Part shown: piece after piece, positions 32,850 through 41,562 of the stretch | How positions within the stretch are numbered: the first letter of the stretch is position 1 | Layout: each line of letters begins with the position of its first letter | From: MR-S7 sp000400995 | GTDB taxonomy: Bacteria > Pseudomonadota > Gammaproteobacteria > Burkholderiales > Burkholderiaceae_C | DNA length: 64,000 bases | Reading direction: 5' to 3' | NCBI RefSeq assembly: GCF_045291395.1 | Contig: NZ_CP152342.1 | Location: 682,001-746,000 of the forward strand | Position numbers and translations under genes: made by a program | The notes under the pieces: generated by a model | What the model was told of the DNA's origin: nothing | Database searches by the model: none | The model's input: only the letters and a program-made list of their open reading frames with translations

Positions 32850-33341
32850 ATGAATCAGATGACTGAAACTTCTTCTTCCGTTCCTTCCACGGCATCGCCG
32901 CGCATCGCGCTGATCTGCGCGCTCTGGCATGCCGACATCGTCCACCAGGCGCGCGACGCCGCCGTGGCCACCTGGGCCGCGCGCGGCGTGCCTGCCGACC
33001 GCGTGAGCCATTTCGACGTGCCGGGCGCGTTCGAGATCCCGCTGCTTGCGCAGTCGCTGGCGCGCAGCGGGCAGTACGACGCCATCGTCGCCTGCGCGTT
33101 GGTGGTCAACGGCGGCATCTACCGCCACGAGTTCGTGGCCGGCGCGGTGATCGACGGGCTGATGCGCGTGCAGCTCGACGATGGCGTGCCCGTATTCTCC
33201 GCCGTGCTCACGCCGCACGACTTCCATGAGCACGAGGAGCACCGCGCGTTCTTCCGCGCGCACTTCGTCAAGAAGGGCGAGGAGGTCGCCCAGGCCTGCC
33301 TGGGCGCGCTGGCGCAGCTCGCGCGCGTGCAGCGACGTTGA
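32850..33341 (+). CDS. ribH: 6,7-dimethyl-8-ribityllumazine synthase
   Basis: The 163-residue enzyme condenses 5-amino-6-ribitylaminouracil with 3,4-dihydroxy-2-butanone 4-phosphate in riboflavin synthesis. Motifs: ALICALWHADI, VPGAFEIPL (substrate loop), VVNGGIYRHEFV and DFHEHEEHRAFF. The last resembles the RibH2 type, a second lumazine synthase found besides the housekeeping RibH1. It stands alone under an FMN riboswitch, not in a rib operon, which fits a second copy. Its stop is six bases from the convergent queF stop. Confidence 0.87.
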   Translation: MNQMTETSSSVPSTASPRIALICALWHADIVHQARDAAVATWAARGVPADRVSHFDVPGAFEIPLLAQSLARSGQYDAIVACALVVNGGIYRHEFVAGAVIDGLMRVQLDDGVPVFSAVLTPHDFHEHEEHRAFFRAHFVKKGEEVAQACLGALAQLARVQRR

Positions 33342-33347
33342 TGAGCG

Positions 33348-34193
33348 TTACTGCCGCGCCGTGCGCACGTTGCGCGGCAGTTGCTGCGGGTGGCTGGTGC
33401 GCCACGGGTTGATGTCCAACCCGCCGCGGCGCGTGTAGCGCGCGTAGACGGCCAGCTTGATGGGGCGGCAGCGCGTCCACACGTCCATGAAGATGCGCTC
33501 CACGCACTGCTCGTGGAATTCGTTGTGGTTGCGAAAGCTCACGAGGTACTGCAGCAGCCCGGCCTGGTCGATCTGCGCGCCGCTGTAGGCGATCTGCACG
33601 CTGCCCCAGTCGGGCTGGCCGGTGACGAGGCAGTTGCTCTTGAGCAGGTGGCTCACCAGCGTCTCGGTCACGGGCGCCTCGGCGTGGTTGGCGGCGAGCA
33701 GCTCGGGCGCGGGGGTGTACTGCGTGCACTCCACGTCCAGCCGGTCGAGCAGCAGGCCGTCCAGCTCGTGGATCGGCTCCTGGTCGAACAGCTCGGGCGC
33801 GACCAGCTTCACGCCCACGGTGCCGGGGGCGGCGCTGCCGCGCCAGACGGCCTCGCTCACGTCCTGGCGGATGCGCGCGCGTACGTCCTCCAGGCTGGCG
33901 AAGCGGGTGTTGTTGAAGCTGTTCAGGTACAGCTTGAACGACTTGCTCTCGACGATGTGGGGCGTCTCGCACGGCACCGTGACGTGGGCGATGGCCACCT
34001 GCGGCTTGCCGCGCGGGCCCAGCCACGACAGCTCGTAGGCCGTCCACAGGTCCGCGCCGAAGAAGGGCGGCGCACCTGCGATGCCGATCTCGGCGCGCTT
34101 GGGCAGGCGCGGCAGGGGGAACAGCAGCGATGCGTCGTACTGGTCGGCGTAGGCGGACGCCTTGCCGAGCTGGGATTGTTCCGGCGTGGTCAT
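33348..34193 (-). CDS. queF: NADPH-dependent 7-cyano-7-deazaguanine reductase
   Basis: The 281-residue type II QueF reduces preQ0 to preQ1 in queuosine synthesis. The catalytic cysteine lies in LKSNCLVTGQPDWGSVQI, with the QueF motif ESKSFKLYLNSFNNTRF in the N-terminal half and FHEQCVERI near the C-terminus. The length is typical of the two-domain YqcD form. It is convergent with ribH. A dispersed palindromic element begins just upstream of its ATG. Confidence 0.93.
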   Translation of the reverse strand: MTTPEQSQLGKASAYADQYDASLLFPLPRLPKRAEIGIAGAPPFFGADLWTAYELSWLGPRGKPQVAIAHVTVPCETPHIVESKSFKLYLNSFNNTRFASLEDVRARIRQDVSEAVWRGSAAPGTVGVKLVAPELFDQEPIHELDGLLLDRLDVECTQYTPAPELLAANHAEAPVTETLVSHLLKSNCLVTGQPDWGSVQIAYSGAQIDQAGLLQYLVSFRNHNEFHEQCVERIFMDVWTRCRPIKLAVYARYTRRGGLDINPWRTSHPQQLPRNVRTARQ

Positions 34194-34198
34194 TGTGT

Positions 34199-34260
34199 GC
34201 TATTGAATGGATAGCTGCTTGCGCTTGTGCATCAAGCGCTGAAGGCCATTTTTACTTGAA
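34199..34260. repeat. Dispersed palindromic element, copy E
   Basis: This well-preserved copy reads GCTATTGAATGGATAGCTGC, TTGCGCTTGTGCATCAAGCG and CTGAAGGCCATTTT. It fills the gap between queF and the prolyl-hydroxylase-like gene. The TAA stop of the latter (34252-34254) lies within its T-rich edge. Confidence 0.8.
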
Positions 34261-35109
34261 TTCCCGCTCGCGCAGCCACTTGGTGGCGATCCACTTCTCT
34301 CCCTCGATGACGGGCGCGCCGCCGTGCAGCGTGCGCGTGGAGGGGTGGGGCCGCTCGTAGCTGAAGAACACGGCGTTGCCGCGGCGCGGCCCGATCTCCA
34401 TGTGCACGTCCGGAAAGGTTGTGCCGCCGCCCCGGGCCGGGTCGTTGAGGTAGATGACCAGCGTGGCCACGCGCTGGCCGCCGCGCTTGAGGATGGTGGC
34501 TGTGCCGGGCTCAGCCGGGTCGAAGTAGTCGTAGTGCGGCTTGTATTCGGCGCCGGGGCGGTAGTGCAGCACCTGCAGGCCCTCGCCGTTCTCGATGGGC
34601 CATTCCACCAGGCGGGCGATGCGCTCTTCCAGCCGCGTCACCACGTCGTTCTCTCCGCGCTGGAAGAACATGCCGTCGCTGGTGCGGTCGTCGTTGACTT
34701 CGTCGCCGCCGGTGCGCGTGGCCACGGTGAGCGAGCGCGCCATGCGCGGGCGCGCGGCGGCGATGATGGCGTCGCACTCCTCGGGCGAGAGCAGGTTGCC
34801 GAACAGCACCACGCGCGGGCTGCCCATGGCCATGAGCACCTCGACCTGGCGGTCGCCCACGTCGATGAAGAGCGGCGAATCGGCCAGCGGCGGCCCAGGC
34901 ACGCGCACGGCGGGCGGCTGGCCCTGCTGCACGGCCACGTCGTCCAGGTGCTTGCGCAGCACCTGCTCCACCGCCTGGATGGCCACGTCCTCGTTCCAGC
35001 CGGCCTTGCACATGGCGTCGATCAGCGCGGGCGCGGCGATGCCTGTGCCCGCCTGGTCGATGATCCATTGGCGCAGTTCGGGGGTGATGGGTTGTAAGAG
35101 CGTATTCAT
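34252..35109 (-). CDS. Prolyl 4-hydroxylase-like 2-oxoglutarate/Fe(II) dioxygenase
   Basis: The 285-residue protein has a short N-terminal helical region (about 1-60, ending KHLDDVAVQ) and a P4Hc domain. The iron and cosubstrate ligands fit HYDYF (His-x-Asp), then RPHPSTRTLHGGAPV (distal His; Lys in GEKWIATKW). It would hydroxylate a protein or free proline-like substrate using 2-oxoglutarate and oxygen. Its AAAGG ribosome-binding site and start lie in the outer arm of the inverted-repeat element at 35097-35363. Confidence 0.82.
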   Translation of the reverse strand: MNTLLQPITPELRQWIIDQAGTGIAAPALIDAMCKAGWNEDVAIQAVEQVLRKHLDDVAVQQGQPPAVRVPGPPLADSPLFIDVGDRQVEVLMAMGSPRVVLFGNLLSPEECDAIIAAARPRMARSLTVATRTGGDEVNDDRTSDGMFFQRGENDVVTRLEERIARLVEWPIENGEGLQVLHYRPGAEYKPHYDYFDPAEPGTATILKRGGQRVATLVIYLNDPARGGGTTFPDVHMEIGPRRGNAVFFSYERPHPSTRTLHGGAPVIEGEKWIATKWLREREFK

Positions 35110-35363
35110 GACCTTTTCATGGTACCCGCAAGGCAGCCAACAGCCGCAATCTAGGCGCGCGCCGCAGGCCATGCTGGCGGCCTGGGCAAGGTGCGCAACG
35201 ACGAGTGCGGCTGTTGGCTGCCTTGCCGAAGGGTTGCCCCGCAAAGGCAGCGTCTGCGGCGTTACCCGTCCTCGCCGCACATCAGTGCGGCTTGCGGTGG
35301 GCGCCTTGCATCCACTGCCTTTGCGGGGCAACGGGCACCATGAAAAGGTCAGGAATACGCTCT
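35097..35363. repeat. Nested three-stem inverted-repeat element
   Basis: Outer arms 35097-35123 and 35337-35363 are reverse complements over 27 bp with one mismatch (inner part ACCATGAAAAGGTCA). Inside are two perfect stems: 35128-35148 with 35206-35226 (21 bp, GCAAGGCAGCCAACAGCCGCA type) and 35233-35250 with 35315-35332 (18 bp, GTTGCCCCGCAAAGGCAG). The loops hold further short hairpins (CAGGCC/GGCCTG, TGCGGCG/CGCCGCA). The whole folds as a three-way junction with two long arms. No gene is present in it. It fills the gap between the P4H-like gene and yaaA. Confidence 0.85.
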
Positions 35364-35365
35364 GG

Positions 35366-36139
35366 TCATGGCGTGCGGCGGAAGACCAGGCGGTCGGGCG
35401 CGGAGGCGGCGGGGTGGAAAGCATAGCCTTCGAGGTCAAAGCCCTCCAACTGGCGCGGGGTCGCCGCGCGCCGCTGGATGGCCCAGCGCGCCATGAGTCC
35501 GCGCGCACGCTTGGCGTGGAAGCTGATGATCTTGTACTGGCCGCCCTTGTAGTCCTCGAACACGCACTCGACCACGCGGGCCTTGAGCGTCTGGAGGTCG
35601 ACGGACTTGAAATATTCCTGCGACGCGAGGTTGACCACGACCGGCGTGGCGTCGGCCGCCAGCCGCTGGTTCAGGTGTTCGGCGATGCGCGCGCCCCAGA
35701 ACTGGTAGAGGTTGGACCCCGCACCGGTGGCCAGGCGCGTGCCCATCTCCAGGCGGTAGGGCTGCATCCAGTCCAGCGGGCGCAGCACGCCGTACAGGCC
35801 GCTGAGGATGGCGAGGTGCTGCTGCGCCCAGTCCAGATCCTCGGGCGAGAGGGTGCGCGCCTGCAGGCCCTCGTACACGTCGCCGTTGAAGGCCATCACG
35901 GCCTGGCGGGCGTTGCGCGCCGTGAAGCGCGGCTTCCATGCGGCGTAGCGCGCCACGTTGAGCGCGGCCAGCGGGTCGCTGATGGACATGAGCGAGGCGA
36001 TTTCCTGCGGCGCCTTGGCGCGCAGCACCTCGATCAGCCGCGCGGAGTCGGGCACGAACTGCGGCAGCGTGTGCGGCAGGCCGGCGGGCAGCGGGGTGTC
36101 GTAGTCGAGCGATTTGGCGGGGGAGAGCAGGAACAGCAT
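35366..36139 (-). CDS. yaaA: Peroxide stress protein YaaA
   Basis: The 257-residue DUF328 protein begins MLFLLSPAKSLDYDTP and has MAFNGDVYEGL, LSGLYGVLRPLD, NLASQEYFK and ISFHAKRARG, the hallmark segments of the family. In E. coli YaaA lowers free iron during peroxide stress and binds DNA. Its stop is three bases from the inverted-repeat element. Confidence 0.93.
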   Translation of the reverse strand: MLFLLSPAKSLDYDTPLPAGLPHTLPQFVPDSARLIEVLRAKAPQEIASLMSISDPLAALNVARYAAWKPRFTARNARQAVMAFNGDVYEGLQARTLSPEDLDWAQQHLAILSGLYGVLRPLDWMQPYRLEMGTRLATGAGSNLYQFWGARIAEHLNQRLAADATPVVVNLASQEYFKSVDLQTLKARVVECVFEDYKGGQYKIISFHAKRARGLMARWAIQRRAATPRQLEGFDLEGYAFHPAASAPDRLVFRRTP

Positions 36140-36145
36140 GGTTTA

Positions 36146-36205
36146 AGCCAAATGGGCCTCCAGCGCTTGTGCAGCAAGCGCAGGCAGCTATGATTTTTGA
36201 TAGCG
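36146..36205. repeat. Dispersed palindromic element, copy F
   Basis: This near-consensus copy reads GCCAAATGGGCCTCCAGCGC, TTGTGCAGCAAGCGCAGGCA and a second stem GCTAT-GATTTTTG-ATAGC. It lies between yaaA and rne, 67 bp before the rne stop. Confidence 0.85.
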
Positions 36206-36272
36206 GAGAAACGACAACGGGGGCCAGAGCCCCCGGTTGCCGCTGCGCAAGGCGAAGGCCTTGGCGGGGGGG

Positions 36273-39200
36273 CTAGGCGGCCGTGCCTTCCTTCTCGAAC
36301 GGCAGTTGCAGGTCGCGCAGGTCGCGGCGGGTCTCCACCAGCACCAGCGGGCCTTCATCCACCACCACCACGGGCGGGCGCTCGCGCGGCACGCGGATGG
36401 GCTGGGGCTCGGCGGCGATCGCGGCCTGGGCGGCGGCGATCTTCTCCGCGTCGGAGTTGACCCATTCCAGGCCTGAGGACTTCGCCACCTCGATCAGCGC
36501 ATCCACGGGCAGCGCGAAGGACTGCACGCGCGGCATGCCGTCCCCTTGCGGGATCACGGCCACGGGTGCCGGCGCCGGCGCGGGGGCCGGTGCCTCGACG
36601 GGCGCGGGGGCCACCGGCGCCTGGCTCACGGGCACTGCGCTGGCAGGCACGGCCTCCGCCGCAGGGGCGGGTGCGGCGGACGCGGCGAAGTAGCTGCGGC
36701 GCGCGGGCTCTTGCGCGGCCTCTTCGTCGCCAGCGGCGGGCGCTGCGATGGCCGAGGCGTCGAAGTCCAGCAGCGGGGCCGCGGGCTGCGCGTCCGCGGC
36801 GTCGCCGCCGCGTGGGCCGCGCTCGCGGCGGTCACGGCCGTAGCGGTCGCGCGAACGGCGCTCGCGGCGCTCCTCGCCGCCAGCGGGCGACTCGGCGACC
36901 GCTGGGGCCGTTTCGCCCGCCGACAGGTCCAGATCGGGCAGCGAGGCCAGGGGCGCGGTATCGACGAAGTCGGCGCCAGGGGCTGCCGACGCTGCGGCGG
37001 CCGGGGCCGGGGCATTAGCGTCGATGGTGCGCGGGCCGCGTTCGCGGCGCTCCCCGCGTTCGCGGCGGCCACCGCGCTCGCTGCTGCGCTCGCCACGTTC
37101 GCCGCGCGGTGCGCGCTCGGCGCGTGCCTGCTCGGGCGTGCCTTCATCGGCGGGTGCGGTCAGAGGGGCCTGCGTATCGGCGCCTTGCGGCAGGGCAGCT
37201 TGCGCAGGGGACTGGCGCTCGCCGCGTTCGCGTCCGCCACGGCCTTCGCGCGGTTCACGCGGCTCGCGGCGGCCTTCGCCTTCGGTGCGCTCGCCGTTGC
37301 GGCCATTGCGGCTGTCACGGCCCTCGCGGCCTTCCAGCGCGCGCTCGCCGCTCCGGCCTTCGCCGCGGCGGCCGCGGCCTTCGCCGTTGCCTTCGCGGGA
37401 CGCATCGCGGTTGCCGTCACGGGAGGCGTCGCGGCCGCCGCGGCGGCCACGTTCGCCACTGCGGCCGTCACGGCGTGCTTCGCCACGGGCGGCCTCGGCC
37501 GGCTGCTGCGGGGCGACGGCCACCGGGGCGGGTGCAGGCGCCGGGCCGAAGCCGAACAGGCTCTTGAGCCAGGAGAAGAAGCCTTGCTCCGGTGCGGGCG
37601 CCGGGGCTGGGCGCTGCGGCTGCACCGCGGGCGCTGCCGGGCGCTGCTGCGCATGGCCCGGGCCCTGGCCACCCTGGTTGCGCGCGGGGCGTGCGGCGCC
37701 TTCAGGGCGCGGCTCAGCCACGGGAGCGGGGGCATCGGGCAGCACGCCCTTGATGACGGGCGTCTGCTTGTTCGTGGGCTCCTGCGAGCGGCGCGTGACC
37801 TGGGTCTGCTCCTCCTCCACGTCGGCGAGCTTGTAGCTGGCGTCCAGGCTGTCCAGGCGCGGGTCGTCGTGCTTGAGGCGCTCGAGCTTGTAGTGCGGCG
37901 TCTCCAGCGACTTGTTGGGGATCAGCACCACGCTGACGCGCTGCTTCAACTCGATCTTGGCGATCTCGGTGCGCTTCTCGTTGAGCAGGAAGCTGGCCAC
38001 CTCCACGGGCACCTGGCAGTGCACGGCGGCGGTGTTGTCCTTCATGGACTCTTCCTGGATCATGCGCAGCATCTGCAGCGAGAAGCCTTCCGTATCGCGC
38101 ACGTGGCCGGTGCCGTCGCACAGCGGGCAGCGGATGTGGGCGCCTTCGGACAGCGACGGTTTGAGGCGCTGGCGGCTCATCTCCATGAGGCCGAACTTGC
38201 TGATGGTGCCGAACTGCACGCGCGCGCGGTCCTGGCGCAGCGCGTCGCGCAGGCGGTTCTCGACCTCGCGGCGGTTCTTGCTCTCCTCCATGTCGATGAA
38301 GTCGATCACGATCAGGCCGCCCAGGTCACGCAGGCGCATCTGGCGCGCCACTTCGTCGGCGGCCTCCAGGTTGGTGCGCGTGGCGGTTTCCTCGATGTCG
38401 CCGCCCTTGATGGCGCGCGCGGAGTTCACGTCCACGCTGACCAGCGCCTCGGTGTGGTCGATCACGATGGCGCCGCCCGAGGGCAGGGTGACGGTGCGCG
38501 AGTAGGCCGACTCGATCTGGTGCTCGATCTGGAAGCGCGAGAACAGCGGCGCGTCGTCGCGGTAGCGCTTCACGCGGGCGGCATGCTCGGGCATGACGTG
38601 CGCCATGAACTGCTGCGCCTGCTCGTAGATGTCATCGGTGTCGATGAGGATGTCGCCGATGTCGCTGTTGAAGTAGTCGCGGATGGCGCGGATCACCAGG
38701 CTCGACTCCTGGTAGATCAGGAACGCGCCCTTGCCGGCCTTGGCCGCGCCGTCGATGGCGTTCCACAGCTTGAGCAGGTAGTTCAGGTCCCACTGCAGTT
38801 CGGGCGCGGTGCGGCCGATGCCGGCGGTGCGCGCGATGATGCTCATGCCCTTGGGGTATTCGAGCTGGTCCATCGCCTCCTTGAGCTCAGCGCGGTCCTC
38901 GCCCTCGATGCGCCGGCTGACGCCGCCGCCGCGCGGGTTGTTGGGCATCAGCACCACGTAGCGGCCGGCCAGGCTGATGAAGGTGGTCAGCGCGGCGCCC
39001 TTGTTGCCGCGCTCCTCCTTCTCGACCTGGACGATCAGCTCCTGGCCTTCCTTGATGACTTCCTGGATCTTGGCCTGGCTGGGCGAGACGCCTTCGGCGA
39101 AGTACTGGCGGGAGATTTCCTTGAACGGCAGGAAGCCGTGGCGGTCTTCGCCGTAGTCGACAAAGCAGGCCTCCAGCGACGGCTCCACGCGCGTCACCAC

Positions 39201-39332
39201 GGCTTTGTAGATGTTGCCCTTGCGCTGTTCGCGCCCTTCGATCTCGATCTCGTAGTCCAGCAGCTTCTGGCCGTCCACGATGGCCAGGCGCCGTTCCTCG
39301 GGCTGCGTGGCGTTGATGAGCATCCGTTTCAT
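36273..39332 (-). CDS. rne: Ribonuclease E
   Basis: The 1019-residue endoribonuclease has an N-terminal catalytic half (residues 1 to about 520): S1 domain (about 35-120), DNase I-like domain with metal ligands in SVDVNSA and LIVIDFIDME, and the zinc-link CPLCDGTGH (about 405). The C-terminal half is low-complexity: an Arg/Gly/Glu-rich RNA-binding segment (about 620-790) and an Ala/Pro-rich tail ending in PFEKEGTAA, which should hold the degradosome scaffold and a short membrane or partner motif. It has an AGGAAA site and a long upstream region. Confidence 0.95.
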   Translation of the reverse strand: MKRMLINATQPEERRLAIVDGQKLLDYEIEIEGREQRKGNIYKAVVTRVEPSLEACFVDYGEDRHGFLPFKEISRQYFAEGVSPSQAKIQEVIKEGQELIVQVEKEERGNKGAALTTFISLAGRYVVLMPNNPRGGGVSRRIEGEDRAELKEAMDQLEYPKGMSIIARTAGIGRTAPELQWDLNYLLKLWNAIDGAAKAGKGAFLIYQESSLVIRAIRDYFNSDIGDILIDTDDIYEQAQQFMAHVMPEHAARVKRYRDDAPLFSRFQIEHQIESAYSRTVTLPSGGAIVIDHTEALVSVDVNSARAIKGGDIEETATRTNLEAADEVARQMRLRDLGGLIVIDFIDMEESKNRREVENRLRDALRQDRARVQFGTISKFGLMEMSRQRLKPSLSEGAHIRCPLCDGTGHVRDTEGFSLQMLRMIQEESMKDNTAAVHCQVPVEVASFLLNEKRTEIAKIELKQRVSVVLIPNKSLETPHYKLERLKHDDPRLDSLDASYKLADVEEEQTQVTRRSQEPTNKQTPVIKGVLPDAPAPVAEPRPEGAARPARNQGGQGPGHAQQRPAAPAVQPQRPAPAPAPEQGFFSWLKSLFGFGPAPAPAPVAVAPQQPAEAARGEARRDGRSGERGRRGGRDASRDGNRDASREGNGEGRGRRGEGRSGERALEGREGRDSRNGRNGERTEGEGRREPREPREGRGGRERGERQSPAQAALPQGADTQAPLTAPADEGTPEQARAERAPRGERGERSSERGGRRERGERRERGPRTIDANAPAPAAAASAAPGADFVDTAPLASLPDLDLSAGETAPAVAESPAGGEERRERRSRDRYGRDRRERGPRGGDAADAQPAAPLLDFDASAIAAPAAGDEEAAQEPARRSYFAASAAPAPAAEAVPASAVPVSQAPVAPAPVEAPAPAPAPAPVAVIPQGDGMPRVQSFALPVDALIEVAKSSGLEWVNSDAEKIAAAQAAIAAEPQPIRVPRERPPVVVVDEGPLVLVETRRDLRDLQLPFEKEGTAA

Positions 39333-39901
39333 GATGCGTTTCCTTTATTTCTCTGCGTTGTGCGGCGGGGCCGTGCGCAGCGCCTGTGCATGGCTGCGGG
39401 GTTCCGCCGGTTCCAAACCAAAACAGGCTCTAGGGGAGCCGGGAATGCCTGGACTGGCGCATCGAAACGAAGGGAAAAGGCCGGGCGCACCGCGGCTGCG
39501 CAGCGGTCAGCTGCGCAGGCGAGGTGGGGGCGCGTGGATGGGGGCGAGCCGGAGAGTGCGCGGGTATGCTGTGAAAAGCATAGCCGCTGGCGCTTGCCGG
39601 ACGGGCGTTACAGGCGATTTGCGCGCCAATGGCAAAGGCTGGCGCCCTTGCCACAGCGAGACAATCCATGCCAGCAACACCCACATGATTTCGCTTTGAT
39701 CCGCTGGCCGCCGCGCCCTGGTCGGGCGGGGGGACAGCCTGGAATTTCCGTATTCAGTGTTTCGATTCGTCAGCCCGCCGCTCGGCGTGCGACCTACTTT
39801 GGCGCACGACGCTCGCTGGCATCGACCATGCTGCGCGTCTTGCCGGGCCGTATGTCCATTAAACTCCAGACAAATCAACCACTTACACTTTCGTCGCGCA
39901 G
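39333..39901. promoter_or_regulatory. Divergent rne-rluC control region with long rne leader
   Basis: This 569-bp gap carries no convincing gene. It must hold the rne and rluC promoters. A hairpin with arms CTGCGCAG (39496-39503 and 39511-39518) and a degenerate dispersed palindromic element (39571-39625) lie within it. A long structured leader fits the known feedback control of RNase E on its own mRNA in other bacteria, but that is inference here. Confidence 0.45.
39571..39625. repeat. Dispersed palindromic element, copy M (degenerate)
   Basis: AAAAGCATAGCCGCTGGCGC followed by TTGCCGGACGGGCGTTACAG resembles the other copies but has several mismatches. If the rne transcript starts near rluC, it lies in the rne leader. 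Confidence 0.5.
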
Positions 39902-40906
39902 GTGAAACACATTATAGGGGGCAAACCGGGCCCATCCTCTTCCCTCCCGGCCGCCCGCATCGTCGAGGTCGACCCCGAATCGGCGGGCCAGCGGCTCGAC
40001 AACTTCCTGATCCGCCACCTGAAGGGCGTGCCCAAGACCCACGTCTACCGCATCATCCGCAGCGGCGAGGTGCGGCTGAACAAGGGCCGCACCAGCGCCG
40101 ACGCGCGCGTGGCCGCGGGCGACCAGGTGCGCCTGCCGCCCGTGCGCGTGGCCGAGAAGAACCCGGCCGAGCGCCCCGCGCCCGCGCGCGAATTCCCCAT
40201 CCTGCTGGAGGACGAGCACCTGATCGCCCTCGACAAGCCCGCCGGCGTGGCCGTGCACGGCGGCAGCGGGGTGAGCTTCGGGGTGATCGAGCAGTTGCGC
40301 CAGGCACGCCCCCAGGCGCGCTTCCTGGAACTGGTGCACCGGCTGGACCGCGAAACCTCGGGCATCCTGCTGGTGGCCAAGAAGCGCTCTGCGCTCACCC
40401 ACCTGCAGGACCAGTTCCGCGGGCGCGAGACGGGCAAGACCTACCTCGCCCTGGTCACGGGCGCGTGGCCCGCGAACAAGAAGGTGATCGACACGCCGCT
40501 CCACAAATACCTGCAGGAGGACGGCGAGCGCCGCGTGCGCGTGACCACGCAGGAGGACCCGGACGGCATGCGCTCCATCACCCTCGTCAAGGTGCGCAGC
40601 CAGATCGCGCCGCGCCCCTCGCAGGGCCTGCCTGCGATGAGCCTGCTGGAAGTGACCATCAAGACCGGCCGCACGCACCAGATCCGCGTGCACCTGGCAA
40701 GCCAGGGCCACCCGATCGCGGGCGACGACAAGTACGGCGACTTCGAACTCAACAAGCGGCTGCAGAAACAAGGCCTCAAGCGCATGTTCCTTCACGCATG
40801 GCGGCTACAGTTCAGCCATCCCGCGCAACCCGGCGAAGCGGGCGCTCGCGTCGAGCTGCACGCCGACCTGCCCGCCGAGCTGGCCGATTTCCTCCCCACC
40901 CCATGA
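39902..40906 (+). CDS. rluC: 23S rRNA pseudouridine synthase RluC
   Basis: The 334-residue enzyme has an S4 RNA-binding domain (about residues 25-85, QRLDNFLIRHL) and the RsuA/RluA catalytic domain with catalytic Asp in HRLDRETSGIL (about 149). It makes pseudouridines in 23S rRNA. The divergent arrangement with rne is conserved in many proteobacteria. The start is GTG 39902. Its stop overlaps the HAD gene (ATGA). Confidence 0.92.
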   Translation: MKHIIGGKPGPSSSLPAARIVEVDPESAGQRLDNFLIRHLKGVPKTHVYRIIRSGEVRLNKGRTSADARVAAGDQVRLPPVRVAEKNPAERPAPAREFPILLEDEHLIALDKPAGVAVHGGSGVSFGVIEQLRQARPQARFLELVHRLDRETSGILLVAKKRSALTHLQDQFRGRETGKTYLALVTGAWPANKKVIDTPLHKYLQEDGERRVRVTTQEDPDGMRSITLVKVRSQIAPRPSQGLPAMSLLEVTIKTGRTHQIRVHLASQGHPIAGDDKYGDFELNKRLQKQGLKRMFLHAWRLQFSHPAQPGEAGARVELHADLPAELADFLPTP

Positions 40907-41562
40907 CCCTCCGCCGCTTCGACCTCATCGCCTTCGACTGGGATGGCACGCTGTTCGACTCCACCGCCATCATCGTGCGCAGCATCCAGGAGGCCGTGCG
41001 CGACGTGGGCGGCGCCGTGCCCACCGACGAGGCCGCTGCCTGGGTGATCGGCATGGCGCTGCCCCAGGCCCTGGCCCACGCCGCGCCCGACGTGCCGCGC
41101 GAGAAATACGTGGAGCTGTCCAACCGCTACCGTTACCACTACCTGCAGCACCAGGACGACCTGAGCCTGTTCGACGGCGTGCTGCCCATGCTGCACGGCC
41201 TGCGCGAGCGGGGCCACCTGCTGGCTGTGGCCACGGGCAAGAGCCGGCGCGGGCTGGACCACGTGCTGCACCAGGTGCAACTGCGCGGCATGTTCGACGG
41301 ATCGCGCACCGCCGACGAAACCGCCGGCAAGCCGCATCCGCTGATGCTGCAGGAGCTGATGGCCGAGTTCGACGTGGCGCCCGGACGCGTGCTGATGATC
41401 GGCGACACCACGCACGACCTGGAGATGGCCCGTGCCGCCGGCTGTGCCAGCGTGGGCGTGGGCTACGGCGCGCACGACATCCAGGGCTTCGGCGTGCTGG
41501 AACCGCTCTACATCGCCCCCTCGGTGGCCGAACTGCACCGCTGGCTGCACGCCCATGCCTGA
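40903..41562 (+). CDS. HAD-IA family hydrolase, phosphoglycolate phosphatase-like
   Basis: The 219-residue HAD phosphatase has motif I FDWDGTLFDS (nucleophile Asp), motif II ATGKSRRG, motif III lysine in GKPHP and motif IV GDTTHDLEMA. A helical cap lies between. This gene type regularly follows rluC. The natural substrate is not evident; phosphoglycolate-like compounds are usual for the group. Confidence 0.87.
   Translation: MTLRRFDLIAFDWDGTLFDSTAIIVRSIQEAVRDVGGAVPTDEAAAWVIGMALPQALAHAAPDVPREKYVELSNRYRYHYLQHQDDLSLFDGVLPMLHGLRERGHLLAVATGKSRRGLDHVLHQVQLRGMFDGSRTADETAGKPHPLMLQELMAEFDVAPGRVLMIGDTTHDLEMARAAGCASVGVGYGAHDIQGFGVLEPLYIAPSVAELHRWLHAHA

Noticed and set aside
36546..39905. A rightward frame of more than 1100 codons opposite rne
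   Set aside because: It is a low-complexity Ala/Gly/Arg shadow of the RNase E gene, whose motifs are unmistakable on the other strand.
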